From assembly GCA_017590115.1 (NCBI GenBank), contig JAGGNK010007448.1, forward strand, positions 8,410,815 to 8,474,814: a stretch of DNA of 64,000 nt. The letters run 5' to 3'. The notes below the pieces were generated by a model. The model saw only the letters and a program-made list of their open reading frames with translations, ran no database searches and was not told where the DNA came from. Both the position numbers and the translations under genes were made by a program. This document shows, piece by piece, positions 24,301 to 63,247 of this stretch. The stretch is from Montifringilla adamsi (Eukaryota; Chordata; Aves; Passeriformes; Passeridae). Positions within the stretch are counted from its first letter, which is position 1, and each line of letters starts with the position of its first letter.

Positions 24301-26424
24301 GGAGAGGGGCAAAAATCAGAGCTGGAAAGGGGTTGGAAGTGGGGATGTGAACCCTGGGCAGCTGATGCTGAGGCAGCAGCCAGGGTGGGAGGCTGGTGGG
24401 ATGGGGAACACACTGGGGTTTGGGCCAACACTTGGCATACCCTGGGCTGGGAAAAGCCTTGCAAAACATGAATTTTTCCAGCAGATCAGTCTTGCAACAG
24501 GCAGCAGCCACTGGGGGTCTTCTGCTCACCGCCACTGCTTGGGATGTGCCAGCACAGAGCCTCTGGGCTGGAGCTGGAGAAGGTGGGGGCACTCAGAGCC
24601 ACCCTGTCTTGTGCCAGAGGCAGAGAGGCTCAGGCTGAGATGAAGCTGAACAGGGTTTGGTCTGAAGGCAGTCTAATTCTGGCCCGGGCACAATCCAAAG
24701 GGATTTATTTTTAGGCTCTGGGCTATCGCTGCTTTGGGTAATTGAATGGAAAATGTATATTTAGCTTCTTTGGTGATATGCTTAGAAAAATAAGCTCCTG
24801 TCACTGTTGTGGGTGGTGATTTGTGCCAGCCCTGCCCTTGCCAGTGCAGGGAGGCATCGCCCACCTCACAGCTGGAGCCCTCAGCCCTGGATCTCTTGGA
24901 CAGCACGGAGCTGGGAGCTGGATTCCAGGCTTCCTTCTCTTTTGCATCCCAGAAGGATCTTGCCACCCGTCCTGCAGGCTTTGCCCTCGCTGTGCAGGTG
25001 TTGAGGGCAGCACCAGGCGCCCTCCGTGTCCCCCACATCCCCGTGCCATGGGTTATCCCACCTGGCATCCCCGCTGGGCCCAGCACTGTCCCCTCAGCAG
25101 GGACACTGTCACTTTGTGCTTTGTGGGAAGCTTTGGGGGCCTCTCTGGTGTGGAAGCCATGCACGAACACACCGCAGGGAGATGGGGTTTCCTCCCTGAA
25201 ACGCAGGTGAGAGGCAGAAGGGCAGCACTCCCGAGCCTCTCACACTATAAATACACCACATGCACAGGAACCCGGGGCTATTTTTGCCTGCAGGAAGCCA
25301 GGATGAGAAGGAGAGCATCCCTCCCTCCCTCCCCAGCACGTTGCTGGCAGTGGGACGTGCCCAGGGCCAGGACTGCCTCTGGCAGAGGGTGCAGGGTTCC
25401 AGGCTGCTTCCCATCATCTCCAGGTGATGGGAATGGCTGGGATGGAGCCTGTGGTGGGTGACCCCAGAGCCACTGGACCCCGTCATGTTCCCCAGCACCC
25501 TCTGGTTGGACCGCTAATGGAATAGCTTGGAAAGTTGCCTTCTGCAGAACTGAAATCAGCTCCACGTCCCATGGAGATCTGACTGGTGTCCTGCTCCTCT
25601 TGCATGGGAAACACCAGCACTGGGTGAGGCCTCTGAAGCCCAGCCAGTGTGGGAGGCACCACTGGGGCTGCCTCCTCCTCTGATCAGCTCTCAGACAGCT
25701 CTCTCTGTCCTGACTGCCTCCTTGCTCAGCTGTGTCTTGGCTGGCATCACTTCCCTGGAAGAAGCCAAAGGCAAAAATTGCACAGAACCAGGAACCATCA
25801 ATGGCAAATCCCCAGCAGCAGCATCACTAATTGCACAGATGTTATCACCCCCCCAGCAGTGCCTGTCTGTCTCTGCATCCTCTCACCTCTGGAAACTGGG
25901 ACCCAGAAATGTTTCTTGGAGCAGAAAAACTTAAAGCAGAGTCCTGTCTTTGCCAGATGCTTGCTCAGTACCTACCTGTGTGTGTGCCTCTGGGTTTGAG
26001 TGTGTTTGTGTATGTGTAGAAAGCACATTTTGCAACAGACAAATGGGAACGAAATATTTCAAGAATGTCTCTTAAATCAAGTAATCTTGGGGAATTTGAC
26101 AGCCAAGGTCACCAATGACTTTTGGTTCTTGTTTGCTCAGTGTGGAGCCAGGGCTGGGCTCTGCCCGGGCAGGGCCCCATGGCTGAGGGGGGTGTCTGGT
26201 CCCCAGCACCCTGAGGAAAAGCTGTGTGTCTTGAGATCTATGTCCAAGAGCAGGAATAGCTTCAGGACGTGGCTGGAACCCAGAGCTTCCACCTCAGGAG
26301 CAACCCTGCCTGGGGAGTGCCTCTCCTCCAAGTCCTGGCGTGACCTGCCGGGGCACGCTCCAGCTCCGGCATTCACCAAGAGAAAAGAAGCAGGAAAAAA
26401 AAGTCAGCTCCTCGTGATGCAGCC
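21303..26424. other. Intergenic; possible regulatory block 23755-24110
   Basis: Unique DNA with CpG-rich patches at 22560-22625 and 22780-22830. Positions 23940-24060 contain an octamer-like ATGCAAAG (23996-24003) beside TGTGGGAA (24006-24013). Degenerate GT-rich sequence is at 25975-26020. No gene was recognised. Confidence 0.5.
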
Positions 26425-26560
26425 CAGTAATTACCTGTTATTCTCATATCGAGGTAATTAACAATTAGGCAGCTGTCTGAATCACATGCAGAAGAACAAT
26501 CATTTTGTTATTAATGGATTCTATTTAACAGGTCCGATTTTCCCAGTTTTTTTTTTTTCT
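26425..26560. promoter_or_regulatory. Enhancer-like AT-rich block with paired homeodomain sites
   Basis: The inverted pair TAATTACCT (26428-26436) and AGGTAATTA (26452-26460) is followed by ACAATTAG, the SOX-type AACAAT (26495-26500) and ATTAATGG. It is non-repetitive and unlike its GC-rich surroundings. Function is inferred from composition and motifs. Confidence 0.4.
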
Positions 26561-29214
26561 TCTTCCTTGTGCTCTCATGAATTATCCTCGCAATTAAACC
26601 TGCACCAGAAAGAGGGAGGAGTAGTCCTAATATTTACTGAACCTTGCAAAGCATCACATTTCTCAGCTTATGAACCTGTCACAAGCCATCGGGGGGCTCT
26701 GGCGGTGATGGGGAGCCCGTAACCCAACACCCTGCGCTGTCACCTGCGCAGCCCCGCCGGCTCTGCCCCGCTGCTGCCGGCAGCTTATTCATTTCACTGC
26801 AGATAAAAGCCATTATTTACAGTCAGTTACATATTTCCGTTGGCAAACCTCCTCCCTCAAGAGCAGGTTTGAAAACATCCCGCTCAGCAAACCAAAGCCA
26901 GCCTGCTCTGGCATGGGGAGCGGTGCCCCCCTGCCCGCCCCGTGCCCCGTGGGGCTGTGCTGGGTGTCACCCCGCCGTGGTTGTGGTTTGGGGGGCAGGG
27001 ATAGCCTGGATGGGCCCCTCACCCTCGTGTTCCCTTTGCTGGAGGCACCTTGGGCTGTCCCCAGGAGTGCTGTGGGGTGGGATGAGTTCCCCTTTCCTGA
27101 GCACTGTGTTGTTGCTCCCGCATTGCTGGGCCTGAGCAGAGAAACACATTCGTGTTTTCATTTAAATAATGTTTTAATTTAAACCCCCTGAACACTTAGC
27201 ACAGCCTAGATCTGACCCTTAGAGTCATCTCCCATGGGTGCAGAGGGGGTTTTGGTCACACTGCCAGGACTCTGCAGGGATGGGGACCTGCTGGGCTGCC
27301 TGGGGGACAGCAGGGATGAGGTGGAGGGGAATAGGCACATGGGGGATAATCCCTCTCCAGGGAAAATTTAGTTTTCATTTTCTCACCTTTTCACTTTGTC
27401 TCATGCCCCAAAGCAGGAGGGTTTGACTCCCTCCCAAACCCCTGAGTCTGGAGTTTCTTTGGAGAGGGGATTTTTTTGAGTTGTTTCCTCCATTTCTGAC
27501 TGTGGACCAGTCCAGCTCTGGAGTTTGTGTTTCCAACAGCCAGCCAAGGCTGTGCCCTTGCAGCTACCCTGCACAGGGCCAGGCACCTGCTCCGCTCTCA
27601 TTTGTTTGTTCCAGGCATGGAGTTAGGGATTTCACTGAAAAACAGGAACTTTGCTGGACAGCAGCTGCTCCGAGGCAGTGAATCAGCTCGTCCCACTGAC
27701 GCCCAGCGGAGCCGTGCCAGCGCCGCGCTCCCACGTCCAGTGCTGGCATGGCTGGGGTCCCCACGTGTCCCCAGCAGTGTCCCCAGCAGTGTCCAGGGAC
27801 TCAGCCAGTGGTGTGACCACCCACAAGGCAGCAGTGAGGGGTCTGTGGCTGCTGCCCCGGCCCCACCACTGCGCGGGAGTCAGCGGCCACGGCCAGGCGC
27901 GGACAGCTAATGCCTTTTGTCCCAAGCCTGACTTTTCGCCTCCCAGCAGGATTAGGATGGGATGACCGGCAAGGAAGACCTTAATCCCATTAGGGATCCT
28001 GGCGCAGCCCTGTGGGGCAGCCCTGGGAACCGGTCTAGGCTCTGGGGAAGCAGCAGGAGAAGCAGCAGCCTGCAACACCCCGTGTGTCACCATCCCACTC
28101 AGCCCTGTCTCCACCAGTTATCCTAAATCCACTTTGCTCAGAGCACTGAGCACAATGCCCTGGTATGCACGGGCAGCAAGGGGCACATGGGCATCCACAA
28201 CCCCTGGCAGGGTTCAGCCCCCACAGCCACCCACCCAGCAGCATTTGGAGCAGGTGGCCCTTTTGGCCCATTTGGCCCATTTGGCTCATTTGGCTCATTT
28301 CTCCACGGGGTCACAGCTGAGCGGGCAGCAAACCTTCTCCCGCCTGGAGAGAGAGTTGTTTTTCTCCCCCGCCAGTTGCGAGGAGCCGTGTTTGTCTTTC
28401 TGTCCCTTCCTGTTTACTCGCTGCCATCAGGACACGCTTTGATGTGTTTATGCTGCTGGACATCCGTGGGAGCATCGTCCCGCGGGCTCCTGCAGCTCCC
28501 TGCTCCATGGGGCAGGGCTGTGGCTCCATCCAAGCCTTGGCAGAACCCAGGTGCCACAGGGGCATGGCTCAGCCATGTGCCAGAGCAGGACACCACCACC
28601 CTCGGCAGCTTCTGCACTCCAAAGTCCAGGTGACAGCACCAGCCCAGCCCAGCTGTGCCAGGAGCAGACTCCAAAGGCACAGAATCCTGCCAGGAGTGGG
28701 GAGCTGGTGGTGGCACGTGGGTCCCACCAGGCAGCATCACCTTGTCCCCATATGTTGGGACAGGGGGTTGTTCCCATCCTGGGCTCCAGGTGTGTGTGGT
28801 TTCTTTCTCTCTTGCAGTCCCTGCTTCCTCCCGGCCTGGGAGTCTCCCCGCCCTGCACGGGAGCTGCTGCATTTGAAAGGTCACCGGGCTTTGAAGTCGG
28901 CGGCTGCGGGCGGCGGAGGAGGGATCACACCTTGCTGGCATCTCCCGGCCGGCCGGTTCCCAGCCCGCCACCCGCGCCGGCCCGTGCCGCAGGCGGAGGT
29001 GCTGCCGGGGGTGGAACGGCACACGGCCCGGCCCGTGCCACCGGGCTGTGCCCGCAGCGTGCCACGGCAGCAGCGACCCCGACCCTGCAGATGGGGGAAG
29101 AGCCAGGGAACCCCGAGCCCCCATCCCGCTGCCTCTCCGGCGAACAGGAGTGACCTCTCCCCGCGAAGGGGTGACAAAGGATTCTGGCGTGGCAGGGACT
29201 TGTAGTTAAATTTA
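26561..29214. other. Intergenic, no gene seen
   Basis: Unique DNA, a 9-base tandem repeat at 28256-28300 and a CpG-rich patch at about 28830-29060. No coding feature is supported. Confidence 0.5.
28256..28300 (+). repeat. 9-base tandem repeat (GGCCCATTT / GGCTCATTT)
   Basis: About five units, two of type GGCCCATTT followed by two of GGCTCATTT. Confidence 0.85.
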
Positions 29215-29397
29215 TTTTTCAGGCTAAAGCTTAGAAAAACAATAGTTATCTAGGAAAGCCAGTAGATGTAATCATTCTTCAGCAAGGTTTTGATACCATC
29301 TCTCACAGTATCGTGTACAGGGTCTGGAATTGAACTCCACGATCCTGACAGGTCCCTTCCAACTCAGCATACTTTGTGATTCTGTGAAAACCCACAA
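29215..29397 (+). mobile_element. CR1 LINE fragment with internal deletion
   Basis: The left part (to about 29318) resembles the CR1 reverse-transcriptase region, where GATGTAATC...TTCAGCAAGG...TTTTGATACC...CTCTCACAG corresponds to the 'SKAFDTVSH' segment, here broken. The right part is the 3' UTR (GATCCTGACAGGTCCCTTCC) with the tail GATTCTGTGA. The intervening CR1 sequence is missing. Confidence 0.8.
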
Positions 29398-31729
29398 TGA
29401 TTTTCTGGGAAAGAAATCGCTCACGTAGAGCTGCCCATGAGCACAGGTCTGGGAATGGGCTCTGGGGCTCCTGCAAACCCTTTGGAACCGGCTGTGGCAC
29501 CACCAAACCCCACAGCCAGCGCTGCGGCAGGGGGCAGGGGATCCGGCCCCGGGGGTGCACTGGGCATGACGGGGGATTCCTGCAGCTCCTGGGTACCCCA
29601 AGAACGGCTTGCAGGGTCCTCCCTCCCTGCCAGGCTGTGGTGGGACACCGTGTGATAGCACAGGGGGCTCCATGCCACTGCCCTCCCAGCGGAAATGGCA
29701 TCTTTGGGCCCATTTCTCCTGGTTCCCGTCTTCGTGTGCCTGGCTTTGATTCGCAGCCGAGCCCTGTGATAATGTGGCTGCCTGGGAAGGAAGGGAGTAG
29801 AAGGAACTGGCTATTGTGTTTGGCCCCTCTCCAGGAGGTGTTTTTGCTGGGAGGCACCAAGGTCAGAGCTGGGTGGGAAGCGTTCCCCGACAGCAGCCCT
29901 CACACATGTGCCCAGCCATGGCAGGGGGGGACAAAGGAGCACCCCCAGCACCCCAGCACGGGGCTGCCATTGCTACTGCAACAGCCCAGCACACCCTGCA
30001 GCAGTGCAGAGGATGTGTGGCCCTCCCTGTGCGTGTTTCAGGGGGCAAAGACTGCTTTGCAGACGTTCTGGAAAGTGAAACATCTCCCAGTCTTCCCGTT
30101 TCCGTGAGGAAGGAAAGAGGGGGCGGTGGGTGGGAGTGCCCGTGAATGGAGCATCAGCAAAGGCTGCAGTGCAGAAAATCCTTTTTTACTGTCTTTTTGT
30201 AATCACTAAAGAATTTCAGCTGTCTTCATCCCAGCACAGGAGTCCCAAATCCCAGAGCTGTGAGAACAGAGCTGGCACAGAACTACCCCTGAAACTCCCT
30301 GCTGGTATCAGTGGCATCCCAGGACCCTGCAAGGCAGCCCCCCCAGGGCCAGCACAGCGAGAAGGGGCACGCCCAGATCTCTGTGAGTGATGTCTCCCAG
30401 AAAACCTGCCCGAAACTTCTGCGGGGCGAGTGTCCACACGGCATGACGTTTTTCTTGAGCATGTGCCCTGGGAGAGGCAAATCCCAGCAGCACAGAGCCG
30501 GGTGAAACTGCGGGGATGCCAGCGTGACTTGGATGAGCTTGGCATTGCACCACGGTCCAGAAATCCAGTATCAGGTTCATGCCTGGGCTTGTGCACAGAG
30601 AATCACGCTTGGGTTTTCACTGCTGTGAGCGATGGTTTTCGATTATTTCGTGGAGATATCAGAGGAGGTTTGATCCTGATTCCACACACTCCGGTGAGCA
30701 ATTTATTTGCTGAGGTGATGAAAACTGCCTCGGCAGGAAAAGGGGGAATGGAAGAAAAAGCAAAGAACGGATGGCCTCAAAGGAAGATGCATGTGAAATA
30801 CAAATATGTCCCACATGTCCCCAGGACTGGGACAAATCTGGGCTGGGGTCTGCACTCCAGAGAGCCGGGGTCACCCCCTGCACCTCCTCTGTGGGTGGGA
30901 GCTGGTGTGTGCAGAGCTGCCCCATCCCCGAGCTGGGTGTCTGTGACACCCTGAGTAACCGAGGGACAGGAGAGGGACACGCAGGGTCTGCAGCACCAGG
31001 GTGCAGACAAAGGCATGAACAAGCACGGAGGGAACAGGGACACGCACCAAAGGACAGGGAGAACTGCATTTCCAGCAGCCCGTGTGGTTGGGATGGGCCT
31101 GGGGACAAGCACATTGTCACTCGCAGCTCCATAAACCCCACCAGGCTCTGTTTACACAACAGAGAATGTTTCAGTTGTTTTATGGAGCTGGATAGGAACA
31201 GCACAGGGACCAAGGGGCCAGGGCCAGGCTGAGCAATGCCTGCCCAGCACCTGCTCTCCCCTCACAGCCCATAAAGACATTTTATTTTAAATGTGACACA
31301 GATTTTATAGCGCAATTCTGCAGCAGCACCTTTCACCCAGGTACAAACAGTGCGGGCAAAGCTGCTCCTCGGGGACGTCTTCCCGCCTGTCACTAATCCC
31401 TGGGTGAGAGTTCCTGAGCTGCCTTTACACACTCAGAAATGATGGCCAGGAGCAACCCTGCAATTAAAACCAGTTTCAGCAGCCCGTGAGGAGGAAAACT
31501 CCGTGAGTGCCAAGCCTGGTGCGGCAGCCGTGCCAGGGACACACATGGCACCAGTCTCTGCCCATGGCAGCAAGGACTGATTGTCCTTTGTCCCATCCCA
31601 GCTCTGGACATCCTGATGGGACCAAATCCCACTGCACTGGCGGGAGGAAAGTCGTCTTCCATGGGGACATGCTGCCAGAGCACTGTGGCAGAGGGATGGC
31701 ACTCGGTGTGATTTAAGCTGTGGCTGTTC
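29398..31729. other. Intergenic, no gene seen
   Basis: Unique GC-rich DNA. No repeat family, RNA gene or domain was recognised. Confidence 0.5.
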
Positions 31730-32790
31730 AGGCACAATCCTCCACTCAGCTATTTAAGAAAGATAAGATTAAAACAAATCAGGATTTAGACCATTCTTGC
31801 AAATCCAGCCTCTTTTCTCTGGTGCCCCAGAGAATCATGCCTTAATCCCATGATGGAGAAGTTTGGGGATAGTTTCACCTCACAGACTCCACGACCAGTG
31901 CATTTTTATCTGCTCAGACTTTCCAGGATGCTCTACCTGCTTTGATTCACACTTAATTATTAAAAATTAGTTTTTTTCAGAGCATGAGGGAGGGTGGGGG
32001 TGCATGTACCAGCATGAGGAGGGCTAACCCTCCGTGCTGCTCCAAAATCCAGGCGGCAAAGCAATGCCAAGTCAAGCACGGTGGGGAAAAGCAGGAGAGA
32101 TCCAGTTTGATGTCTGCCTTATCAGTCTTATTTTTATTGCACCGAAGGTATAAGAGCAAAATATTGATTGTGATGATAAAGAGATGAAAGTGTCAAGAAG
32201 GAATAGGCACACAAGTTACTCAGGCGATTGGAAGCCGCCTTGGTTGTATTTAACAGGCATTTGCCATTAAAGAAAAACGCCTGTTTTTATTTAAATAGCC
32301 TCGGGCAAATTTCTCACTAAACCAACTTTCCCACGCCAGCCCAGTGCTCTAACTCTGGTTTTTGGCAAATTTTTTCCTGAGCTGTCAAGGCAAAATATAT
32401 ATAAGAATGCTGGTCTCACTTAGGTTTTTTTCCAGCCCCTGGAGACATGAAAATAATTTACAGATGTGCATTACCTGTTTATATTTGTATTAAGTTTTGC
32501 TTAACGGACATGATTTTCTTAGCTTGCAGTAACAAAAAAATATTCCCAGAGTTTCACTCATTTAATTTTAACTTATTAAAACTTTTAAACATGTGTGGAG
32601 GTTTCATGTTTTTAAATCACTAATCACATGGACAGTTGCCAAGGTTTCTATTAAAGCCTTTTACAAACACTATTTTTAAAAGGACCTAAAATCCCATTAT
32701 TTTTAACCCCTGAAGACCACTCAAAAGAAAAAATTTCTTTAGATTTATGTCTTATTCACCTCTTATTGCAAAAAGATTTATGCTCAGTGC
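31730..32790. promoter_or_regulatory. AT-rich non-repetitive island 3-4 kb upstream of NOTCH1
   Basis: About 1 kb of AT-rich, low-CpG DNA in otherwise GC-rich surroundings. It includes AGATAAGATTA (GATA-like) near 31758-31770 and several TTAAT/TTTAAA motifs. Candidate distal regulatory DNA; conservation cannot be tested here. Confidence 0.35.
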
Positions 32791-35137
32791 TGACTTCTGC
32801 TTTCCTCCCTTTTTTACTTTTGCTGGTAGGAGTCTCTGGAGGAGGCGTGTGGGAGAAGGAAACTTGAGGAGGTTCCCCACGAGGATCTTGCAGCAGATCC
32901 CTCAGTACCAGGTGAAGGATGGAACCAGATTAAAGCGGGACATCTCGCAGCAGCGCCTGGCTGGAGGAGCCATCCTCGTGTTCAGGCTTCCATGGGAAAC
33001 CACAGAGGACCCTTTTAGCTCCCTCCCAGCACAGCCTTTTCCCCAAGCAGAGCCCCAGAGCTGCGGGGTCACAGAGCCCCGAGGTGATGGCAATAAATAG
33101 ATGTATTTGACCTCCTGTGCTCGGGGGACGAGGCGACGCGGCTGCGCGGCCGCACGCCCGGTCTGCCTGTGTTTATGCTGTGGACACCACACAGACCCTT
33201 CCAGCCACGGAGGAAACCCAGGGCCAGGGCTCTCTCCTGGCTTCCCATGTGCCTTTCCAGTCCAGCACCTCCAGGAGCAGCCTGGGACACACGGTTATCT
33301 GGTGTCTCCACCGCCCTGCACATCCCTCAGCATCATCAGCTCTCCATCCTCAGAGGGCACATCCCCTTCCTCTTTCCCAGATGTGGCACCCTGAGTGTCC
33401 CGTGTCCCCTGGCACGCCCATGATGATCCAGAGGGGCAGGGGGGTCTCTCCTAAGTCTCAGGGATCAAGTCCCAGAGCGCAGCTGAGCTGAATGCACGGT
33501 GCTTTCTGCACATGGGGAACAAGCCCAGGCAAAGCTTCAGCCGGTATTTCCAGGCAGGTGGAGCTGAGATGCTCCCTGCTCCAGGGGCTCTGATGGAGAG
33601 GGGGAAAAGGGGGAGATGGAGAAAGCACAAAGTCTCCATCTCCAAGGATGGCCAAGTGGAGAAACCTCAGGCTGCCCTCACACCTCCAGATGAGGCTGAG
33701 GATGGTGACAAGGTTGTGGTGGCACAGCTGGGGTCACATCCTACTGCCCAGTTGTTGTCACCATACATGTGTCTGCATGGAGGATAGAACAGGCAGCACC
33801 CACGTTTTGGAATTATTCCAGGCTCAAGCTACCAGTGGACCCTGAGTGGCACCACAGAGGGCCCTGGCTCCCCAGCCCTGATCAGGGCACTGCTTTAGAG
33901 CCCAGAGTGGGGAAGGCAGGAGGAGCAGGGAAGGAGGGAGCCGCGGGAGCGAGGTACCGCTGCAGGGCTCAGGCCTTTGATCTGGTGAACAGACTCTGCC
34001 CTTCGGTTTGTTTAATTGTTTCACACTTGCTCTGGAAATAGTTTACAACAGGAAGCAATGGGATAACAGCAGGGCTGGCATGGGATGGGATGAGCCCGGG
34101 GGCTGGTGGAGAGGTACCCTGAGATGAGAGACACAGATGACCACGGTGTCACCTCCCTCCCATTAACCCATTGCCAACCCTCCTTCCCCTTCCTCTTTCC
34201 CAAGATTTTAGCCAGATGCTGGCAGCCATCCCTCCATGTCCTCACGTTTAGAGCTGTAAAAGCACCATCCAATACCCTACAACAGCCTTGAGGTAGACAC
34301 AAGGGTCCAATGGGATTTAAGTACCCACATCCCATGAAGAGCTGGTACCCCAAATTCTCCACACTGAGTTTTTTCTCCCCACTTTTGCAGGCACTGCAGC
34401 CTCGCTGAGCAGGGCTGGCCCCCAAAATCTCATGAGGAAACATCATTTTTAAGTACCCTCACATGGGCTGTTCCCATCAGTGGTGCTCTGTGGGTACAGC
34501 CCTGAGCACCCCCTGCGGCCACTGCTTGCAGGAGACACCCACAAACACTGGTTTGAGGGATTCAACCTGTCCTGGGCTCAGGGCCTGGATGGATTTCAGG
34601 TGGGGCATTCCAGCTTGGTTTTCCAGGCTTGATTGTGGCCCAGTGGCAACTGGGGCAGGAGTGGGGCTCTGGGGATGAGGTCACGGGGACCCCCTGTCAC
34701 CACTGCTCTAATAGGAACCTGCACACGTGTGGGGGTTGTGGGGCTGCCCCTGGGTTTGGCTTCCCCGCTTCTCCCAGAGTGTTTGTTTATTTGTGGATGT
34801 GGTGCACGGGGCTGGCCAGGCTCTGCCTGGGAGTTCATGAGTTCACAGCACAAAACAAACAACATCCGACCCAGCTGCAGCACCTGCGGGGGAGCTGGGT
34901 GGGAAACGGCTCCACGTACCTGTGCACACCTGAGTCCTGTTGGGGTCAGAAGGAGAACCCCACACTTCGCTTCCCAGCACCCAGGGGTGGTCAATCTGTG
35001 TCCCGGTCCCCCAGTACAGCCACCCCATTGCCGTGTGTCCCATGGTTTGTGTGCCCCAGGTCCTTGCAGGGACACACCATGGGACGGGCTGGGCCTGGGG
35101 TCTCCTGTGGTCACTCAGTGGCTACTGCAGTCCCGGG
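32791..35137. other. Intergenic, proximal upstream region
   Basis: A pyrimidine tract plus GGTAG at about 32808-32830, followed by an open stretch and AATAAA at 33092-33097, could be the last exon of a non-coding transcript (weak). The rest is unique and shows nothing recognisable. Confidence 0.4.
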
Positions 35138-35660
35138 GACTGTGCAGGAACTGGGGGGGGCTGTGCAGGGACTGGGGGGCTGCACTGGGGAAGCTGTGCA
35201 TGAACTGGGCGGGCTGCACTGAGGGGCTGTGCAGGAACTGGGGGGCTGCACTGGGGAAGTTGTGCAAGAACTCCACTGGGATCATGGAGGAGCTACACTG
35301 GGATTACGTAGGGTTTGCATGGAGGAGGGCTGCATTAATACTGGGGTGGGGGCTGAACTGGGGGTGTCCGGATCTGCACTGGGGAAATGCTGGGCTGCTG
35401 CATGGAGGTGTCCAGAGCTGTGCTGAAGTTCTGTAGTGGTCGCACGTGAGAGCTGTGCTGGAGCTGCACTGGGAATGGGGGGCTGCCCTGCGGAGTTTGG
35501 GGGACTGCAGGGGGCGGCTGCACCGGGGGTGAGCGGTGGCTGCACGGAGAGAAGGAGCTGCACCCACTGCATCCGTGTCTGCTCGCGGGGGGCTGCACCG
35601 GGGGTGTCCGGTGGCTGCACAGAGGGACGCGGCCACCCCGGGGCTGCCCGTAGGGTCTGA
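35138..35660 (+). repeat. Degenerate G-rich minisatellite just upstream of the NOTCH1 promoter
   Basis: Repeated blocks of the type CTGTGCAGGAACTGGGG and GGGCTGCACTGGGGAAG, best seen at 35161-35226 and 35227-35280 (66-base period). They decay downstream into GGCTGCACCGGGGGTG blocks. There is strong G over C asymmetry on the + strand. Confidence 0.8.
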
Positions 35661-35940
35661 GCGGACCCCGCAGCCCCACTCGGGGTCCCTCCGTGGCGGG
35701 AAGGGGGTTCCCAGCAGCGGCCCCCCGGGCTGGGCAGGGAGGAGCGTCTCTCCCGTCCCGTCCCATCCCCTCCCGTCCCGTGGCGCCCGGCCCGCCCCGC
35801 ACCGTCCCGTCCCGCCCCCCGCCGCCCGGCCCGGCCCGCCGGGGCTGAGCAGCCGCGGGAGGCGCCGCGTTCGGAGTCGCTGCGCTCGGGCGCGCTGTGT
35901 TTGGGGCTCCCGGCGGGGCGGCGCGGACCCGCACAGGCAC

Positions 35941-35964
35941 CGGCTCGGCTCGGCTCGGCTCGGC
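35941..35964 (+). repeat. (CGGCT)n pentamer run in the NOTCH1 leader
   Basis: Several tandem CGGCT units end about 50 bases before the start codon. Confidence 0.85.
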
Positions 35965-35981
35965 CGAGGCCCCGCGGATCT

Positions 35982-35993
35982 ATGCGGCTGTGA
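35982..35993 (+). other. Minimal upstream ORF (Met-Arg-Leu-stop) in the NOTCH1 leader
   Basis: An ATG at 35982 is followed by CGG, CTG and TGA, giving a three-codon upstream ORF that ends 19 bases before the NOTCH1 ATG. Its context is poor (T at -3, C at +4), so leaky scanning is expected. Whether it lies in the mRNA depends on the unmapped transcription start. Confidence 0.5.
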
Positions 35994-36012
35994 GCGGCGG
36001 GAGCAGAGCGGG

Positions 36013-63247
<27,235 letters not shown>

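Larger units (their letters stand above)
35640..36012 (+). promoter_or_regulatory. NOTCH1: NOTCH1 CpG-island promoter and 5' UTR
   Basis: Extremely GC- and CpG-rich DNA ends at the NOTCH1 start codon. GC boxes (CCCGCCCC-type) lie at about 35791-35800 and 35811-35820, and a GGGGCG at 35914. A (CTCGG)n run is at 35941-35964. I see no TATA box, which fits a CpG-island promoter with dispersed starts. The transcription start cannot be fixed from sequence alone. A weak RBPJ core on the minus strand (TTCCCA) is at 35708-35713. Confidence 0.8.

Noticed and set aside
1..35640. A neighbouring protein gene upstream of NOTCH1
   Set aside because: No exon with recognisable protein similarity was found on either strand, although short or fast-evolving exons cannot be excluded without a database search.
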